Made by a program: the position numbers and the translations under genes | The notes under the pieces: generated by a model | The model's database searches: none | What the model saw: only the letters and a program-made list of their open reading frames with translations | Told to the model about the DNA's origin: nothing | Source of the DNA: a virus | Length of the DNA: 64,000 bases | Reading direction: 5' to 3' (one strand) | IMG/VR virus record: IMGVR_UViG_3300031963_000004 | Span: 124,001-188,000 of that record | Part shown: one piece after another, positions 44,543 through 53,409 of the stretch | Numbering within the stretch: the stretch's first letter is position 1 | Layout of the letters: each line of letters begins with the position of its first letter

Positions 44543-47305
44543 ATGGCAACTCCAGAAGAAATTAACAGAGAATTATCTAACCTAGCTAGATCGTTAGGTT
44601 CTGCCAGCGCAGATATTGCATCTGCTTCTAAAACTGCTGCAACAGGAGCAAATGCAGTAAAACTATCTTTACAAACATTTGCCACTACTCTTAAATCAAC
44701 TGCTTCTAGTATAAGTGATATAAACAGCGATTTTCAAAAATTTGATGGTGCAATTACTGCCACCTCAAATTCCATACAAAGATTTAGCGTATTTTTTGGA
44801 AAATATGGAATAGCATTTAAGGGAGTAATAAAAGGCTTTGAAGCAAGCTTAAAGTCAGTGACTCAGTTTGGTGAAAGCTTAACTCAATTTTATGATAGTG
44901 TATCGGCATTAGGAGTAACAGCAAGTAGAACTACAGATCAAATTCTTGATTTAATGCACCAAGCAGGATATACACTTGCTAATTCAAAAGAGTTTTATAA
45001 GCTAGTCAAAGATTCGGGAACAACTCTTACCTCATTAGGAGAAACATCGGCTAAAGGTTTAGATAGATTAGCAAGTGTTTTTAACGTTACCCAACTAGAA
45101 GGGGCGCAGGAAAGCTTTTTAAAGTTGGGTTTGGGTCCAAAAGAACTAAACAAACTTCAATTAGAATATATTAAAAGTCAAGCTACAGTAGGATTAAAAC
45201 TTACATCAAATGATAATCTATTGCGTGAAAGCTCATTAGAGTACGCAAAATCTTTAACTAAGTTAAGTGCATTAACAGGTGAATCAAGAGATAAAGTTGC
45301 TCAAGAAATTGCTAAGAATCGCAAAGATATTAGGTACGCATTAAAAATTCAAGAACTTACAGCCAAAGGTAATCAAAAAGCTATTGATGCATTTGATAAG
45401 GCAGGAGCCATTGTTGGATTAAATTTAGGTGATGATTATAGTTCGGGATTAAGAGATTTCGTAGCTAATGGTACAGCTACTACCAAAGAAGGTGAAATGC
45501 TATTGTATAAAACTCAAGGACAAATTGCAAAATGGGTTCGTGATGTTGAAGCAGGAACAATGGATGAGGTTGAACTCGCAAGAAAAATAGCAAAAGCAGA
45601 ACAACAATTTACGCAGGGCAATAGAGAAGCTTTAACCTTCAGTGATGAATTTAGAGAAAGAATGTCATCATCAGGTGATACTATCGCAGGCGCAACTAGA
45701 TTATTAGAAATTAGAAGTAAAGAAGATGTTGATAAAATGGTAGAGGCTGCTGCTAAACGGGAGGATGCTAGAAAATCAAATCAAAGTGAAACAATAAATT
45801 TAGAGAGAAAAGCCAGTCATTTAAATGATAAACTAAGTCAAATGTTGTTTGGAACCGGCGTAGATGTTATACTTGGATTAATAGAAATTGTAAAGCAGAC
45901 AGCAAGAGGTACTATTAAATTAGCACTTATGTTACCAATTGACGGGAAATTAGAAGAATCATTAAAAGAATTAGAAACTATTTTAAGTAGTAAGGATGGA
46001 TTAGGAGAAACTAAAAAAGAACTAGATGGAAAAATTGATGAGATATCCAAACAAATAAAAGATAGAGAAAATATAGCTAAATCAATTAAACTCTCTGAAT
46101 CGGAATTAAAAGAAGCACAAGAAAGAAAAACAAAATTAGATGCAGACGTTCAAAAAGATCCAACAAGCGACCTAGCTAAAGAAACACAAAGAAATAACGA
46201 AATATTGATTGAGCGTAAACAAAGAGAAATTGAAATATTAAAACGTAAAGAAAAAGAATTAGAAGAAAAAAGAACCAAACAAGAACTTGAAAGAGATAGA
46301 AAAAAACTACTTGATCAAAGTCGTAGGGTAGAAAAAGAACGCAAGCAAACAACTAAAGCGGATCAAACAGTTCCGCCCGTAAGAACAGACAAAAAAGATG
46401 ATGGGAAAAGAAGACCATATAAGCCGCCTAAGATGGAGAGCGGTGAAGATGATGATAGAACAATATACCCTGAGCTAGCACCTGTCAAAGGAAAGTTTAG
46501 TAACATAGATTATGTAGATGCTAGATTCCAAAAACAATTTCAAGGATTGATTGATGAAATGGAAGAAAGGGGCTATAAGGTAAAAACACTAAGCGGTTAT
46601 AGAAAACATAATACGGTTCGTGGAGGTCCTTATAGCGCACATGCCTTTGGTATAGCCATTGATGTTAATGCTAAAGAAAACTGGGGTAACATGGATACTG
46701 GAGGTGAAGGACCAGTTAAAACTGACATGCCAGCATATTTTTCTCAATTAGCGAAAAAATATGGCTTAGGATGGGGTAAGGATTGGGGAGGTAAGTGGAA
46801 GGATCCTATGCATTTTAGCGGCATGCCTAAAGAGGGTGGTAGTTTAGTTAAGGGAACAAAACACATTTATCCTCAGTTTAAAAGAGGTGGCGTAGGTCAA
46901 GGTCCAGAATCTGGTTATGATGTTACACTACATGGTAGAGAGGCAATCGTCCCATTCAATGGAAAACCAATTCAAGTAAAGATTAATGACAAAAATCTTA
47001 AGATTGACCATAAGAAAAAGTTTAATGAATTAGCTGAAAGAGCTAATGAAATGCGTCAAAAACTACAAGAAAAGACCAACAAAGTTGATCTAAAAGCTAA
47101 AGATACTACAGTAGATTTTACTGAGATAACCAATAATATTAAGGCAAAAATAGTAAACTTAAATCAATTTTACCAAGAAAATCAAGAGGATACAGTAGAT
47201 ACATCATTAGCAGATGCGTTAGTTAATAAGCTTGAAAATATGATTTCTAGTGTGGATCGCAGCAATTCCATACACAACGATCTAAAAATGTATCTACGCA
47301 ATTAA
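44543..47305 (+). CDS. Tape-measure-type tail protein, paralogue B, with M15 peptidase domain
   Basis: A 920-residue protein. Residues ~1-450 are the helical region related to paralogue A (FLKLGLGPKELNKLQLEYI, LTKLSALTGESRDKVAQ). Residues ~480-620 are strongly charged coiled coil. Residues ~655-765 are an M15-type D-Ala-D-Ala/L-Ala-D-Glu peptidase: TLSGYR, then SAHAFGIAIDVN with H700 and D707 in the SxHxxGxAxD motif, and DPMHF with H757. That enzyme cleaves peptidoglycan cross-bridges and would aid DNA entry. A helical C-terminal part follows. The start lies 3 bases after paralogue A. The peptidase may make up for the missing lysozyme of the gp5 spike. Confidence 0.75.
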   Translation: MATPEEINRELSNLARSLGSASADIASASKTAATGANAVKLSLQTFATTLKSTASSISDINSDFQKFDGAITATSNSIQRFSVFFGKYGIAFKGVIKGFEASLKSVTQFGESLTQFYDSVSALGVTASRTTDQILDLMHQAGYTLANSKEFYKLVKDSGTTLTSLGETSAKGLDRLASVFNVTQLEGAQESFLKLGLGPKELNKLQLEYIKSQATVGLKLTSNDNLLRESSLEYAKSLTKLSALTGESRDKVAQEIAKNRKDIRYALKIQELTAKGNQKAIDAFDKAGAIVGLNLGDDYSSGLRDFVANGTATTKEGEMLLYKTQGQIAKWVRDVEAGTMDEVELARKIAKAEQQFTQGNREALTFSDEFRERMSSSGDTIAGATRLLEIRSKEDVDKMVEAAAKREDARKSNQSETINLERKASHLNDKLSQMLFGTGVDVILGLIEIVKQTARGTIKLALMLPIDGKLEESLKELETILSSKDGLGETKKELDGKIDEISKQIKDRENIAKSIKLSESELKEAQERKTKLDADVQKDPTSDLAKETQRNNEILIERKQREIEILKRKEKELEEKRTKQELERDRKKLLDQSRRVEKERKQTTKADQTVPPVRTDKKDDGKRRPYKPPKMESGEDDDRTIYPELAPVKGKFSNIDYVDARFQKQFQGLIDEMEERGYKVKTLSGYRKHNTVRGGPYSAHAFGIAIDVNAKENWGNMDTGGEGPVKTDMPAYFSQLAKKYGLGWGKDWGGKWKDPMHFSGMPKEGGSLVKGTKHIYPQFKRGGVGQGPESGYDVTLHGREAIVPFNGKPIQVKINDKNLKIDHKKKFNELAERANEMRQKLQEKTNKVDLKAKDTTVDFTEITNNIKAKIVNLNQFYQENQEDTVDTSLADALVNKLENMISSVDRSNSIHNDLKMYLRN

Positions 47306-47320
47306 ACAATAAATACAAGT

Positions 47321-49075
47321 ATGAAATATAAAAAGCGTTTTACGGCTGTTAATACTACAGGGGCACTAAGCCCCATTTCTGGTTTTAACAGTAATTCCGA
47401 TAATTGGAACAGCCCAACTGGTGGTTGGAACAATCAAGAATTTGGATACAAGAATTATCTAAGCAGATTGCCAGAAGTTTATACTGGACATCCTAATCGT
47501 ATTGAAAGATATAACCAATACGAAATGATGGATGTAGATGCCGAAGTCAATGCTTGTTTAGACATTATCGCTGAGTTCAGTACACAACTAAACGAACAAA
47601 ATAGCACACCTTTTCACATTGATTTTAAAGAAGATCCTACTGAACACGAAGTAGAACTAATTAAAAAGCAACTACAACAATGGTGCAAACTCAATGAGTT
47701 TGACAACCGTATGTTTAAAATCTTCAGAAACACTATAAAGTACGGTGATCAAGTCTTTATCCGTGACCCTGAGAATTTTAAGTTATATTGGGTAGACATG
47801 ACTAAAGTTGGCAAAGTAATTGTCAATGAAAGTACAGGTAAAGAACCTGAGCAGTATGTCATCAAAGACATTAACGTAAATTTACAGAATCTTTCAGTTG
47901 CAGCAAAGACTACAACAGATTTTCAAGCGCAACCCCCAACAGCAGGATATAGCGCGCCATATAGTTACACAGTTCCGAATGAGCCTTACGGTACCACAGG
48001 AAGTAGATTTAGTTTAGGACAAAATGAATCCGCAATAGATGCTAAACATATTGTTCATCTAAGTTTAACAGAGGGGTTAGACAGATATTGGCCTTTTGGT
48101 CAAAGTATTTTAGAGAATATATTTAAAGTATACAAACAAAAAGAATTGCTGGAAGATGCTATTCTTATCTACCGTATTTCACGTGCTCCAGAGCGCAGAA
48201 TGTTTAAGATTGATGTTGGTAATATGCCAAGTCATATGGCTATGGCTTTCGTTGACCGTGTTAAGAATGAGATTCATCAGCGTAGAATCCCAACAGTAGG
48301 TGGCGGTGGCGGCACAATGGATGCTACATATAATCCACTAAGTATCAATGAAGATTACTTCTTTCCTGTTACTGCTGACGGTCGTGGATCAAGCGTAGAA
48401 ATACTACAGGGCGGTCAAAACTTAGGTGAGATTGATGACCTAAAATACTTCAATAATAGATTAGCACGTGGTCTACGTGTTCCAAGTAGTTACTTACCTA
48501 CTGGACCTGATGATGGTCAAACACCATTAAATGATGGTCGTGTAGGTACTGCAATGATTCAGGAATTTAGATTTAATGAATATTGCAAGAGATTACAAAA
48601 GTCTGTCAGTCAACAAATAGATAATGAATTCAAGCTTTTCCTACGTTGGAGAGGGTTTAACATTGATTCTAGTTTGTTTGACTTACGATTCAATGAACCA
48701 CAGAACTTTGCAGCATATCGCCAAAGTGAACTTGACACAGCAAGAGTAACAACATTTGCTAGTATGGAAGCCTTCCCCTACATTAGTAAACGATTCGCAC
48801 TCAAACGTTTCTTAGGATTGACTGAAGAAGAACTCAAAGAAAACGAAAAAATGTGGGAAGAAGAAAGAGAAAAGCCTGATGATATGGAACCACAAGGCGG
48901 AGACCTACGTAACATCGGAGTTAGTGCAGGTGACATAGACACTGACTTAGAAAGTGCAGAAGGTATGGAACAAGGTCAAGATATGGGCCAACCTCCTGAA
49001 GTAGCCCCAGGTGTTATGGGTCCTGAATCAGCGCCCGCAATGGCACCACCAATGGCTCCACCGGGCGCTATGTAA
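47321..49075 (+). CDS. 20: Portal vertex protein gp20
   Basis: A 584-residue portal (T4 gp20 524). Family segments are clear: RIERYNQYEMMDVDAEVNACLDIIAEF, given here as RYNQYEMMDVDAEVN, then FRNTIKYGDQVFIRD, LYWVDMTKVGK, HIVHLSLTEG, YRISRAPERRMFKIDVGNMP and the LPTGPDDGQTPLNDGRVG stretch cut as LPTGPDDGQTP. It forms the dodecameric ring through which DNA is packaged and to which the tail joins. The C-terminal 70 residues are Pro/Gly/Met-rich and acidic. AATAAATA lies just before the ATG without a clear ribosome site. Its stop overlaps a GATAAATA motif for the next small gene. Confidence 0.93.
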   Translation: MKYKKRFTAVNTTGALSPISGFNSNSDNWNSPTGGWNNQEFGYKNYLSRLPEVYTGHPNRIERYNQYEMMDVDAEVNACLDIIAEFSTQLNEQNSTPFHIDFKEDPTEHEVELIKKQLQQWCKLNEFDNRMFKIFRNTIKYGDQVFIRDPENFKLYWVDMTKVGKVIVNESTGKEPEQYVIKDINVNLQNLSVAAKTTTDFQAQPPTAGYSAPYSYTVPNEPYGTTGSRFSLGQNESAIDAKHIVHLSLTEGLDRYWPFGQSILENIFKVYKQKELLEDAILIYRISRAPERRMFKIDVGNMPSHMAMAFVDRVKNEIHQRRIPTVGGGGGTMDATYNPLSINEDYFFPVTADGRGSSVEILQGGQNLGEIDDLKYFNNRLARGLRVPSSYLPTGPDDGQTPLNDGRVGTAMIQEFRFNEYCKRLQKSVSQQIDNEFKLFLRWRGFNIDSSLFDLRFNEPQNFAAYRQSELDTARVTTFASMEAFPYISKRFALKRFLGLTEEELKENEKMWEEEREKPDDMEPQGGDLRNIGVSAGDIDTDLESAEGMEQGQDMGQPPEVAPGVMGPESAPAMAPPMAPPGAM

Positions 49076-49088
49076 GATAAATAATAGT

Positions 49089-49313
49089 ATGAAACTTTTC
49101 GAAATGTTTGACAAAGCAGTACCAGGTTATCAGGATGAAAAAGACGATAACAGCAAACCACGTTGGAAAGAAAGTCGCAAAACTAAACTCACATTACGCC
49201 AAATTCGTAAACTACGTAAGATGAATGATGTAAGAAATTACGAAAGGGCACAAAAACTCAAAAAAATACGTAATCAATATAAACCAGCTGAACAGGCTGC
49301 GGCACCAATTTAA
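49089..49313 (+). CDS. Small basic protein between portal and prohead core genes
   Basis: A 74-residue protein from the ATG at 49089 (the frame extends upstream inside gp20 but without a sensible start). It reads MKLFEMFDKAVPGYQDEKDD and then a very basic helical half with KLTLRQIRKLRKMNDVRNYE. In T4 the small core genes 67 and 68 occupy this place; this could correspond to gp68, but no sequence match is claimed. GATAAATA lies at 49076-49083, only five bases before the ATG, too close for a normal leader. It is basic where the next core protein is acidic, so the two may interact. Confidence 0.65.
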   Translation: MKLFEMFDKAVPGYQDEKDDNSKPRWKESRKTKLTLRQIRKLRKMNDVRNYERAQKLKKIRNQYKPAEQAAAPI

Positions 49314-49374
49314 TCCAAAATTTTTCAAAAAACGTAAAAAAATAGCACATTTTGAGCTGTTTTTAGTACTACTC

Positions 49375-49382
49375 GCTAAATA
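49375..49382 (+). promoter_or_regulatory. Late-type promoter motif GCTAAATA before the prohead core gene
   Basis: GCTAAATA lies 35 bases before the ATG of the acidic core protein, in a 104-base gap that is otherwise A/T tracts. A strong AGGAGA ribosome site follows at about 49405. Confidence 0.4.
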
Positions 49383-49417
49383 AATTTACAAAGCCATTTC
49401 TATAGGAGAATTGAATA

Positions 49418-50287
49418 ATGGATAACAGAAAATTTGAACAACTTATTGATATGATTATCAATGAGGAAGAAGATAAAGCACGTGCGTTATTTCACGATAT
49501 CGTAGTAGAAAAAAGTCGTGAAATATATGAGTCCATGATGTACGCAGAAGGCGATATGCCCCATGGTGAAGTAGGTGATCTATTAGGTGAAATCGGAGCC
49601 GAAGTTGAGAGAGAAGAATCAGGCATGACCGAAGAAGATGATGAGTTTGCCGACATTGACGTTGATGACGAAGATGGTATGGGCGATGAGTCAGACATGG
49701 ATATGGATATGGGCGACGGTGAAGAAGAATTAGAGGACCGTGTTGTTGATCTAGAAGATAAACTAGATATGCTAATGGCTGAGTTCGAAGAACTAATGGG
49801 CCAAGAAGGCGACATGGGCGATGAAGAAATGGGCGACATGGGCGATGAAGAACAGTTTATGGAAGGCTCTCGTGACCCAGAAGGAGAAGAAGCAGTTGAA
49901 GAATCAGAAGCACTAGATGAAGAAGAAAATCTAGAAGAATCTGTTCAATTGAAAAAAGTTCCTGGCCTATATGACAGCAAAATAGGTGGTGATGACGGTC
50001 AGAACACAAAGAGTGTTGCACTAAGCAAGCCAAAAGTCACACAAACTGGCGCTAAAGCAGTTAACTTCTCAGGTGAGTCAAGTTCAGGTGGTACACAAGG
50101 TGGTGTATTAAACCCAAGTCCAAAGACAATTCCAGGTAGTTACAAGAACGCACCAGGTGGTAAGAACTTTAGTGAAAAGGGCGAAGCAGCTCCTAAGCCA
50201 AAGCACGGTGAAGGAAGCCAAGGACAAAACAACAAGAGTATCGTTGGTGAGTCCAAGAAGTCCGTTAAGAAAATTATTAAGAAGTAA
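49418..50287 (+). CDS. 67: Prohead core protein, gp67-like, extended and acidic
   Basis: A 289-residue protein. The first ~45 residues (FEQLIDMIINEEEDKARAL, then FHDIVVEKSREIYESM) match the pattern of T4 gp67 (80 residues), an internal core protein that is destroyed by the gp21 protease. Residues ~65-165 are extremely acidic with repeated MGDEEMGDMGDEE and (E/D)(L/M) runs; the C-terminal ~110 residues switch to a Gly/Ser/Lys-rich basic tail with GGDDGQNTKS and PGSYKNAPGG. The length is far above T4's and resembles the extended marine versions. It sits in the T4 order 20-67-21-22-23. Confidence 0.72.
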   Translation: MDNRKFEQLIDMIINEEEDKARALFHDIVVEKSREIYESMMYAEGDMPHGEVGDLLGEIGAEVEREESGMTEEDDEFADIDVDDEDGMGDESDMDMDMGDGEEELEDRVVDLEDKLDMLMAEFEELMGQEGDMGDEEMGDMGDEEQFMEGSRDPEGEEAVEESEALDEEENLEESVQLKKVPGLYDSKIGGDDGQNTKSVALSKPKVTQTGAKAVNFSGESSSGGTQGGVLNPSPKTIPGSYKNAPGGKNFSEKGEAAPKPKHGEGSQGQNNKSIVGESKKSVKKIIKK

Positions 50288-50302
50288 GGAACTCTAAAAC
50301 AA

Positions 50303-50938
50303 ATGGCTTTGTATCTTAGAGAAAACTTAACATTCGACCGTGCTAACATGGTCGTTGAAAGTATAGCAGATGGAGAGAACAAAAAGTCTCTCTATATGAA
50401 GGGTATTTTCATTCAGGGCGGGGTAAAGAACGCAAATGAGCGTGTTTACCCTGTTAATGAAATTGAAAATGCTGTGCAAACTCTAAATGAACAAATTCTT
50501 GAAGGCAACAGCGTTTTAGGCGAGGTTGACCACCCAGATGATTTAAAAATCAATTTAGACCGTGTGTCACACATGATTACTAATATGTGGATGGACGGTC
50601 CTAATGGTTTCGGTAAATTGAAAATATTACCAACTCCAATGGGACAACTTATTTCAAGTATGTTAGAAGCTGGAGTGAAGTTAGGTGTTAGTAGTAGAGG
50701 AAGCGGCAACGTGGATGATACTACAGGTAAGGTTAGTGACTTTGAAATAGTCACTGTGGATATTGTCGCACAGCCTAGTGCGCCTAATGCTTATCCAAAA
50801 GCAATTTATGAAGGCATGATGAATATGAAGCATGGTCATAAGTTACTAGAAATAGCAAAAGACGCACAAAACGACAAGAAAGTACAGAGATACCTGAAAG
50901 ACGAAGTGGTTCGTCTTATCAAGGACCTCAAGATATAA
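50303..50938 (+). CDS. 21: Prohead core protease gp21
   Basis: A 211-residue serine protease, almost the same length as T4 gp21 (212). Visible: NANERVYPVNEIENAV, GEVDHPDDLKI with the catalytic histidine H77, and GVKLGVSSRGSG with the nucleophile at S130/S131. An acidic segment DFEIVTVDIVAQPSAPNA follows. It cleaves the scaffold, core proteins and gp23 during capsid maturation. AAGGA precedes the ATG, which lies 15 bases after the core gene. Confidence 0.93.
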   Translation: MALYLRENLTFDRANMVVESIADGENKKSLYMKGIFIQGGVKNANERVYPVNEIENAVQTLNEQILEGNSVLGEVDHPDDLKINLDRVSHMITNMWMDGPNGFGKLKILPTPMGQLISSMLEAGVKLGVSSRGSGNVDDTTGKVSDFEIVTVDIVAQPSAPNAYPKAIYEGMMNMKHGHKLLEIAKDAQNDKKVQRYLKDEVVRLIKDLKI

Positions 50939-50950
50939 GGGAGTTTAAGC

Positions 50951-52051
50951 ATGTTAGATGCTATCAAACCATTACTTGAGAGTGGTATCATTAACGAAGA
51001 AACCAGCCAAGCTATAAACGAGGCATGGGAATATAAGTTACATGAAGCCAAAGAACAAGTCCGTGCAGAACTACGTGAGGAATTCGCACAAAGATATGAA
51101 CATGACAAGAATGTAATGGTGGAAGCCCTTGACAACATGATGACAGAGAGTTTATCACAAGAAATTGCAGAATTTCACAATGATAGACAAGCAATGAACG
51201 AAGACCGCGTTAAGGCACAATTAAAACTACGTGAAAACGCAAGTAAGTTCAATGATTTTATGGTAACAAAATTAGCAGAAGAAATCAAAGAACTACGTAG
51301 TGATCGCCAAATACAAAAAGAAAGTCAACAAAAGCTAGAGCAATTTATTGTTCATGCACTTGCACGTGAAATTAAAGAATTCGCACAAGACAAGCAAGCA
51401 GTTGTTGAAGCTAAGGTTAAGTTGGTTGCTGAAGGACGCAAGCAATTAGTGGCATTGAAGCAAAAGTTCGTTGCCGAAAGCGCAAAGCGTATCAACAGTG
51501 CTGTTACATCACAACTTAAGGGTGAAATTGGTCAGTTGAAGGAAGATATCCAACTTGCACGTGAAAATGCATTTGGACGTAAAATCTTTGAAGCATATGC
51601 AAGCGAGTTTAGCGTAACTCATTTAAATGAGAAAGCGGAAACACGTAAGTTAATTAATGCATTAGAAGAAAAAGACCAACAACTAGCCGAGTCCATCGAC
51701 CAAATCAACAGAGCGAGAGTTCTAGTTGAGAGTAAAGAACGTGAAGTTCGTGTAATTAAGGAAAGCAACCTTCGTGAAAAGACTATGGCAGATTTGCTAG
51801 GTCCATTAAACGAAGAAAAGGCTTCATTAATGAAGAACTTACTAGAAAGCGTCCAAACACATCGTTTACAGGCCGCTTTTGATAAGTATCTACCAGCAGT
51901 TCTTAATAACGGAACAGAAAAAACAACAAGTAGAAAACCTGTTTTAACTGAATCAGTTAAGGAAGTTACTGGTGATAAAGCTGCAATCAAACCTAAAGTC
52001 GAAGAATCACGTGACAACGTGATCGACATTAAGCGTTTGGCAGGGCTTTAA
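50951..52051 (+). CDS. 22: Prohead scaffold protein gp22
   Basis: A 366-residue, almost wholly helical and highly charged protein. Repeated segments such as FMVTKLAEEIKELRSDRQIQ and FIVHALAREIKEFAQDKQ show a long coiled coil, and several LxE/IxE sites suit gp21 cleavage. The C-terminus ends in NVIDIKRLAGL. It is longer than T4 gp22 (269). It sits 12 bases after gp21 with a GGGAG ribosome site and directly before the major capsid gene, as in T4. Confidence 0.9.
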   Translation: MLDAIKPLLESGIINEETSQAINEAWEYKLHEAKEQVRAELREEFAQRYEHDKNVMVEALDNMMTESLSQEIAEFHNDRQAMNEDRVKAQLKLRENASKFNDFMVTKLAEEIKELRSDRQIQKESQQKLEQFIVHALAREIKEFAQDKQAVVEAKVKLVAEGRKQLVALKQKFVAESAKRINSAVTSQLKGEIGQLKEDIQLARENAFGRKIFEAYASEFSVTHLNEKAETRKLINALEEKDQQLAESIDQINRARVLVESKEREVRVIKESNLREKTMADLLGPLNEEKASLMKNLLESVQTHRLQAAFDKYLPAVLNNGTEKTTSRKPVLTESVKEVTGDKAAIKPKVEESRDNVIDIKRLAGL

Positions 52052-52080
52052 TTAGACATACGAATTAGGAGAAATATATT

Positions 52081-53277
52081 ATGTCACAAGTACTCTTAGA
52101 AAGCCGTTGGGACGAGACCAAAGAAGCTCTGTTAGAAGGCTTAAAGGCAAATCGTCGTTCAACAATGGGTGTTCTTTTAGAAAACACTCGCAAGCAACTA
52201 CTTGCTGAAAGTTCAGCAGGTACAACAACAGCTGGTAACATCGCTACATTAAACCGTGTAATTCTACCGGTTATCCGTCGTGTGATGCCTACTGTTATCG
52301 CTAATGAACTAGTCGGCGTTCAGCCAATGACTGGTCCAGTAGGCCAAATTCATACACTACGTGTACGTTATGCAAACAGCTTAACAGACAACAGCGCAGC
52401 AGGTACAAGCGTTGTTGCAGGTGAAGAAGCACTATCACCATTCAAGATTGCTCAAGCATATTCACGTGCTAAGTCAGGTGATTCATCAACAAGTGGTTAC
52501 ACTGGTAACGATACTGCTGCTTTAGAAGGTAACGGCGGTAAGCAAATCAGCGTACAAATCTTACGTCAGGCTGTTGAAGCTAAGTCACGTAAGCTACAAG
52601 CTCGTTGGACATTCGAAGCTGCACAAGACGCTCAAAGCCAGCATGGTATTGACGTTGAAGCAGAAATTATGGCAGCGTTAGCACAAGAAATTACTGCTGA
52701 AATCGATCAGGAAATCTTGCTATCACTACGTACATTAGCAACAACTGAATTTACATTCAACCAAGCTACAGTAAGCGGTACAGCTACTTATGTTGGTGAC
52801 GAACACGCTGCATTAGCTGTTCTAATCAACCGTGTTGCTAACTTAATCGCTCAGCGTACACGTCGTGGCGCTGGTAACTGGGCAGTTGTTAGCTCAGCAG
52901 CATTGACTGTTCTACAGTCAGCTACAACTTCAGCATTTGCACGTACAACAGAAGGTACATTCGAAGCTCCTACAAACACTAAGTTTGTTGGTACATTGAA
53001 TGGTGCTATGCGTGTGTTTGTTGATAGCTATGCTCCTGACACAACTCCAGTACTAGTTGGTTACAAAGGATCAAGCGAAACTGACGCAGCAGCATTCTAT
53101 TGCCCATACATTCCATTGATGAGCAGTGGTGTTGTTCTAGATCCATCAACATTTGAGCCAGTAGTTAGCTTCATGACTCGTTATGGTTATATTGAGTTAA
53201 CTAACACTGCATCAAGCTTCGGTAACGCGGCTGACTATGTTGGTGAAATCGCAGTAAGCAACCTAACATTCCAATAA
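52081..53277 (+). CDS. 23: Major capsid protein gp23
   Basis: A 398-residue capsid protein, shorter than T4 gp23 (521). The N-terminus MSQVLLESRWDETKEALLEG and RSTMGVLLENTRKQLLAE is the cleaved propeptide type; LAE at 41-43 is a plausible gp21 cut site. Core signatures: NRVILPVIRRVMPTVIANEL, GVQPMTGPVGQIHTLRVRY, and the C-terminal EPVVSFMTRYGYIELTN. The shortening falls in the peripheral insertion of T4 gp23. A strong AGGAG ribosome site lies upstream and a strong terminator 35 bases downstream; codon use is of the highly expressed type (frequent CGT, GGT, GAA). Confidence 0.95.
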   Translation: MSQVLLESRWDETKEALLEGLKANRRSTMGVLLENTRKQLLAESSAGTTTAGNIATLNRVILPVIRRVMPTVIANELVGVQPMTGPVGQIHTLRVRYANSLTDNSAAGTSVVAGEEALSPFKIAQAYSRAKSGDSSTSGYTGNDTAALEGNGGKQISVQILRQAVEAKSRKLQARWTFEAAQDAQSQHGIDVEAEIMAALAQEITAEIDQEILLSLRTLATTEFTFNQATVSGTATYVGDEHAALAVLINRVANLIAQRTRRGAGNWAVVSSAALTVLQSATTSAFARTTEGTFEAPTNTKFVGTLNGAMRVFVDSYAPDTTPVLVGYKGSSETDAAAFYCPYIPLMSSGVVLDPSTFEPVVSFMTRYGYIELTNTASSFGNAADYVGEIAVSNLTFQ

Positions 53278-53311
53278 TCTTTTATTCTCAATCGGGATGG
53301 GAAGAACAAGG

Positions 53312-53335
53312 AAGCGCACTTCGGTGCGCTTTTTT
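53312..53335 (+). terminator. Rho-independent terminator after gp23
   Basis: AAGCGCAC-TTCG-GTGCGCTT, an 8-bp GC-rich stem with a UUCG loop, followed by a T run. It is the clearest intrinsic terminator in the window and isolates the capsid operon from the fibre array. Confidence 0.93.
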
Positions 53336-53368
53336 GTTATGTTGCGTAACATATAAAGCCAAAATAGA

Positions 53369-53376
53369 GATAAATA
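53369..53376 (+). promoter_or_regulatory. Late-type promoter motif GATAAATA for the right tail-fibre array
   Basis: GATAAATA lies 33 bases before the first fibre gene and directly after the gp23 terminator, so a new transcription unit is expected here. Confidence 0.55.
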
Positions 53377-53409
53377 AAGTATATTACTATATTTTTTACG
53401 GAAGAATTC

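Noticed and set aside
49492-49839. A serine-rich minus-strand frame opposite the acidic prohead core gene
   Set aside because: Serine runs are the complement of repeated GAA/GAT/GGC codons; no start signals.
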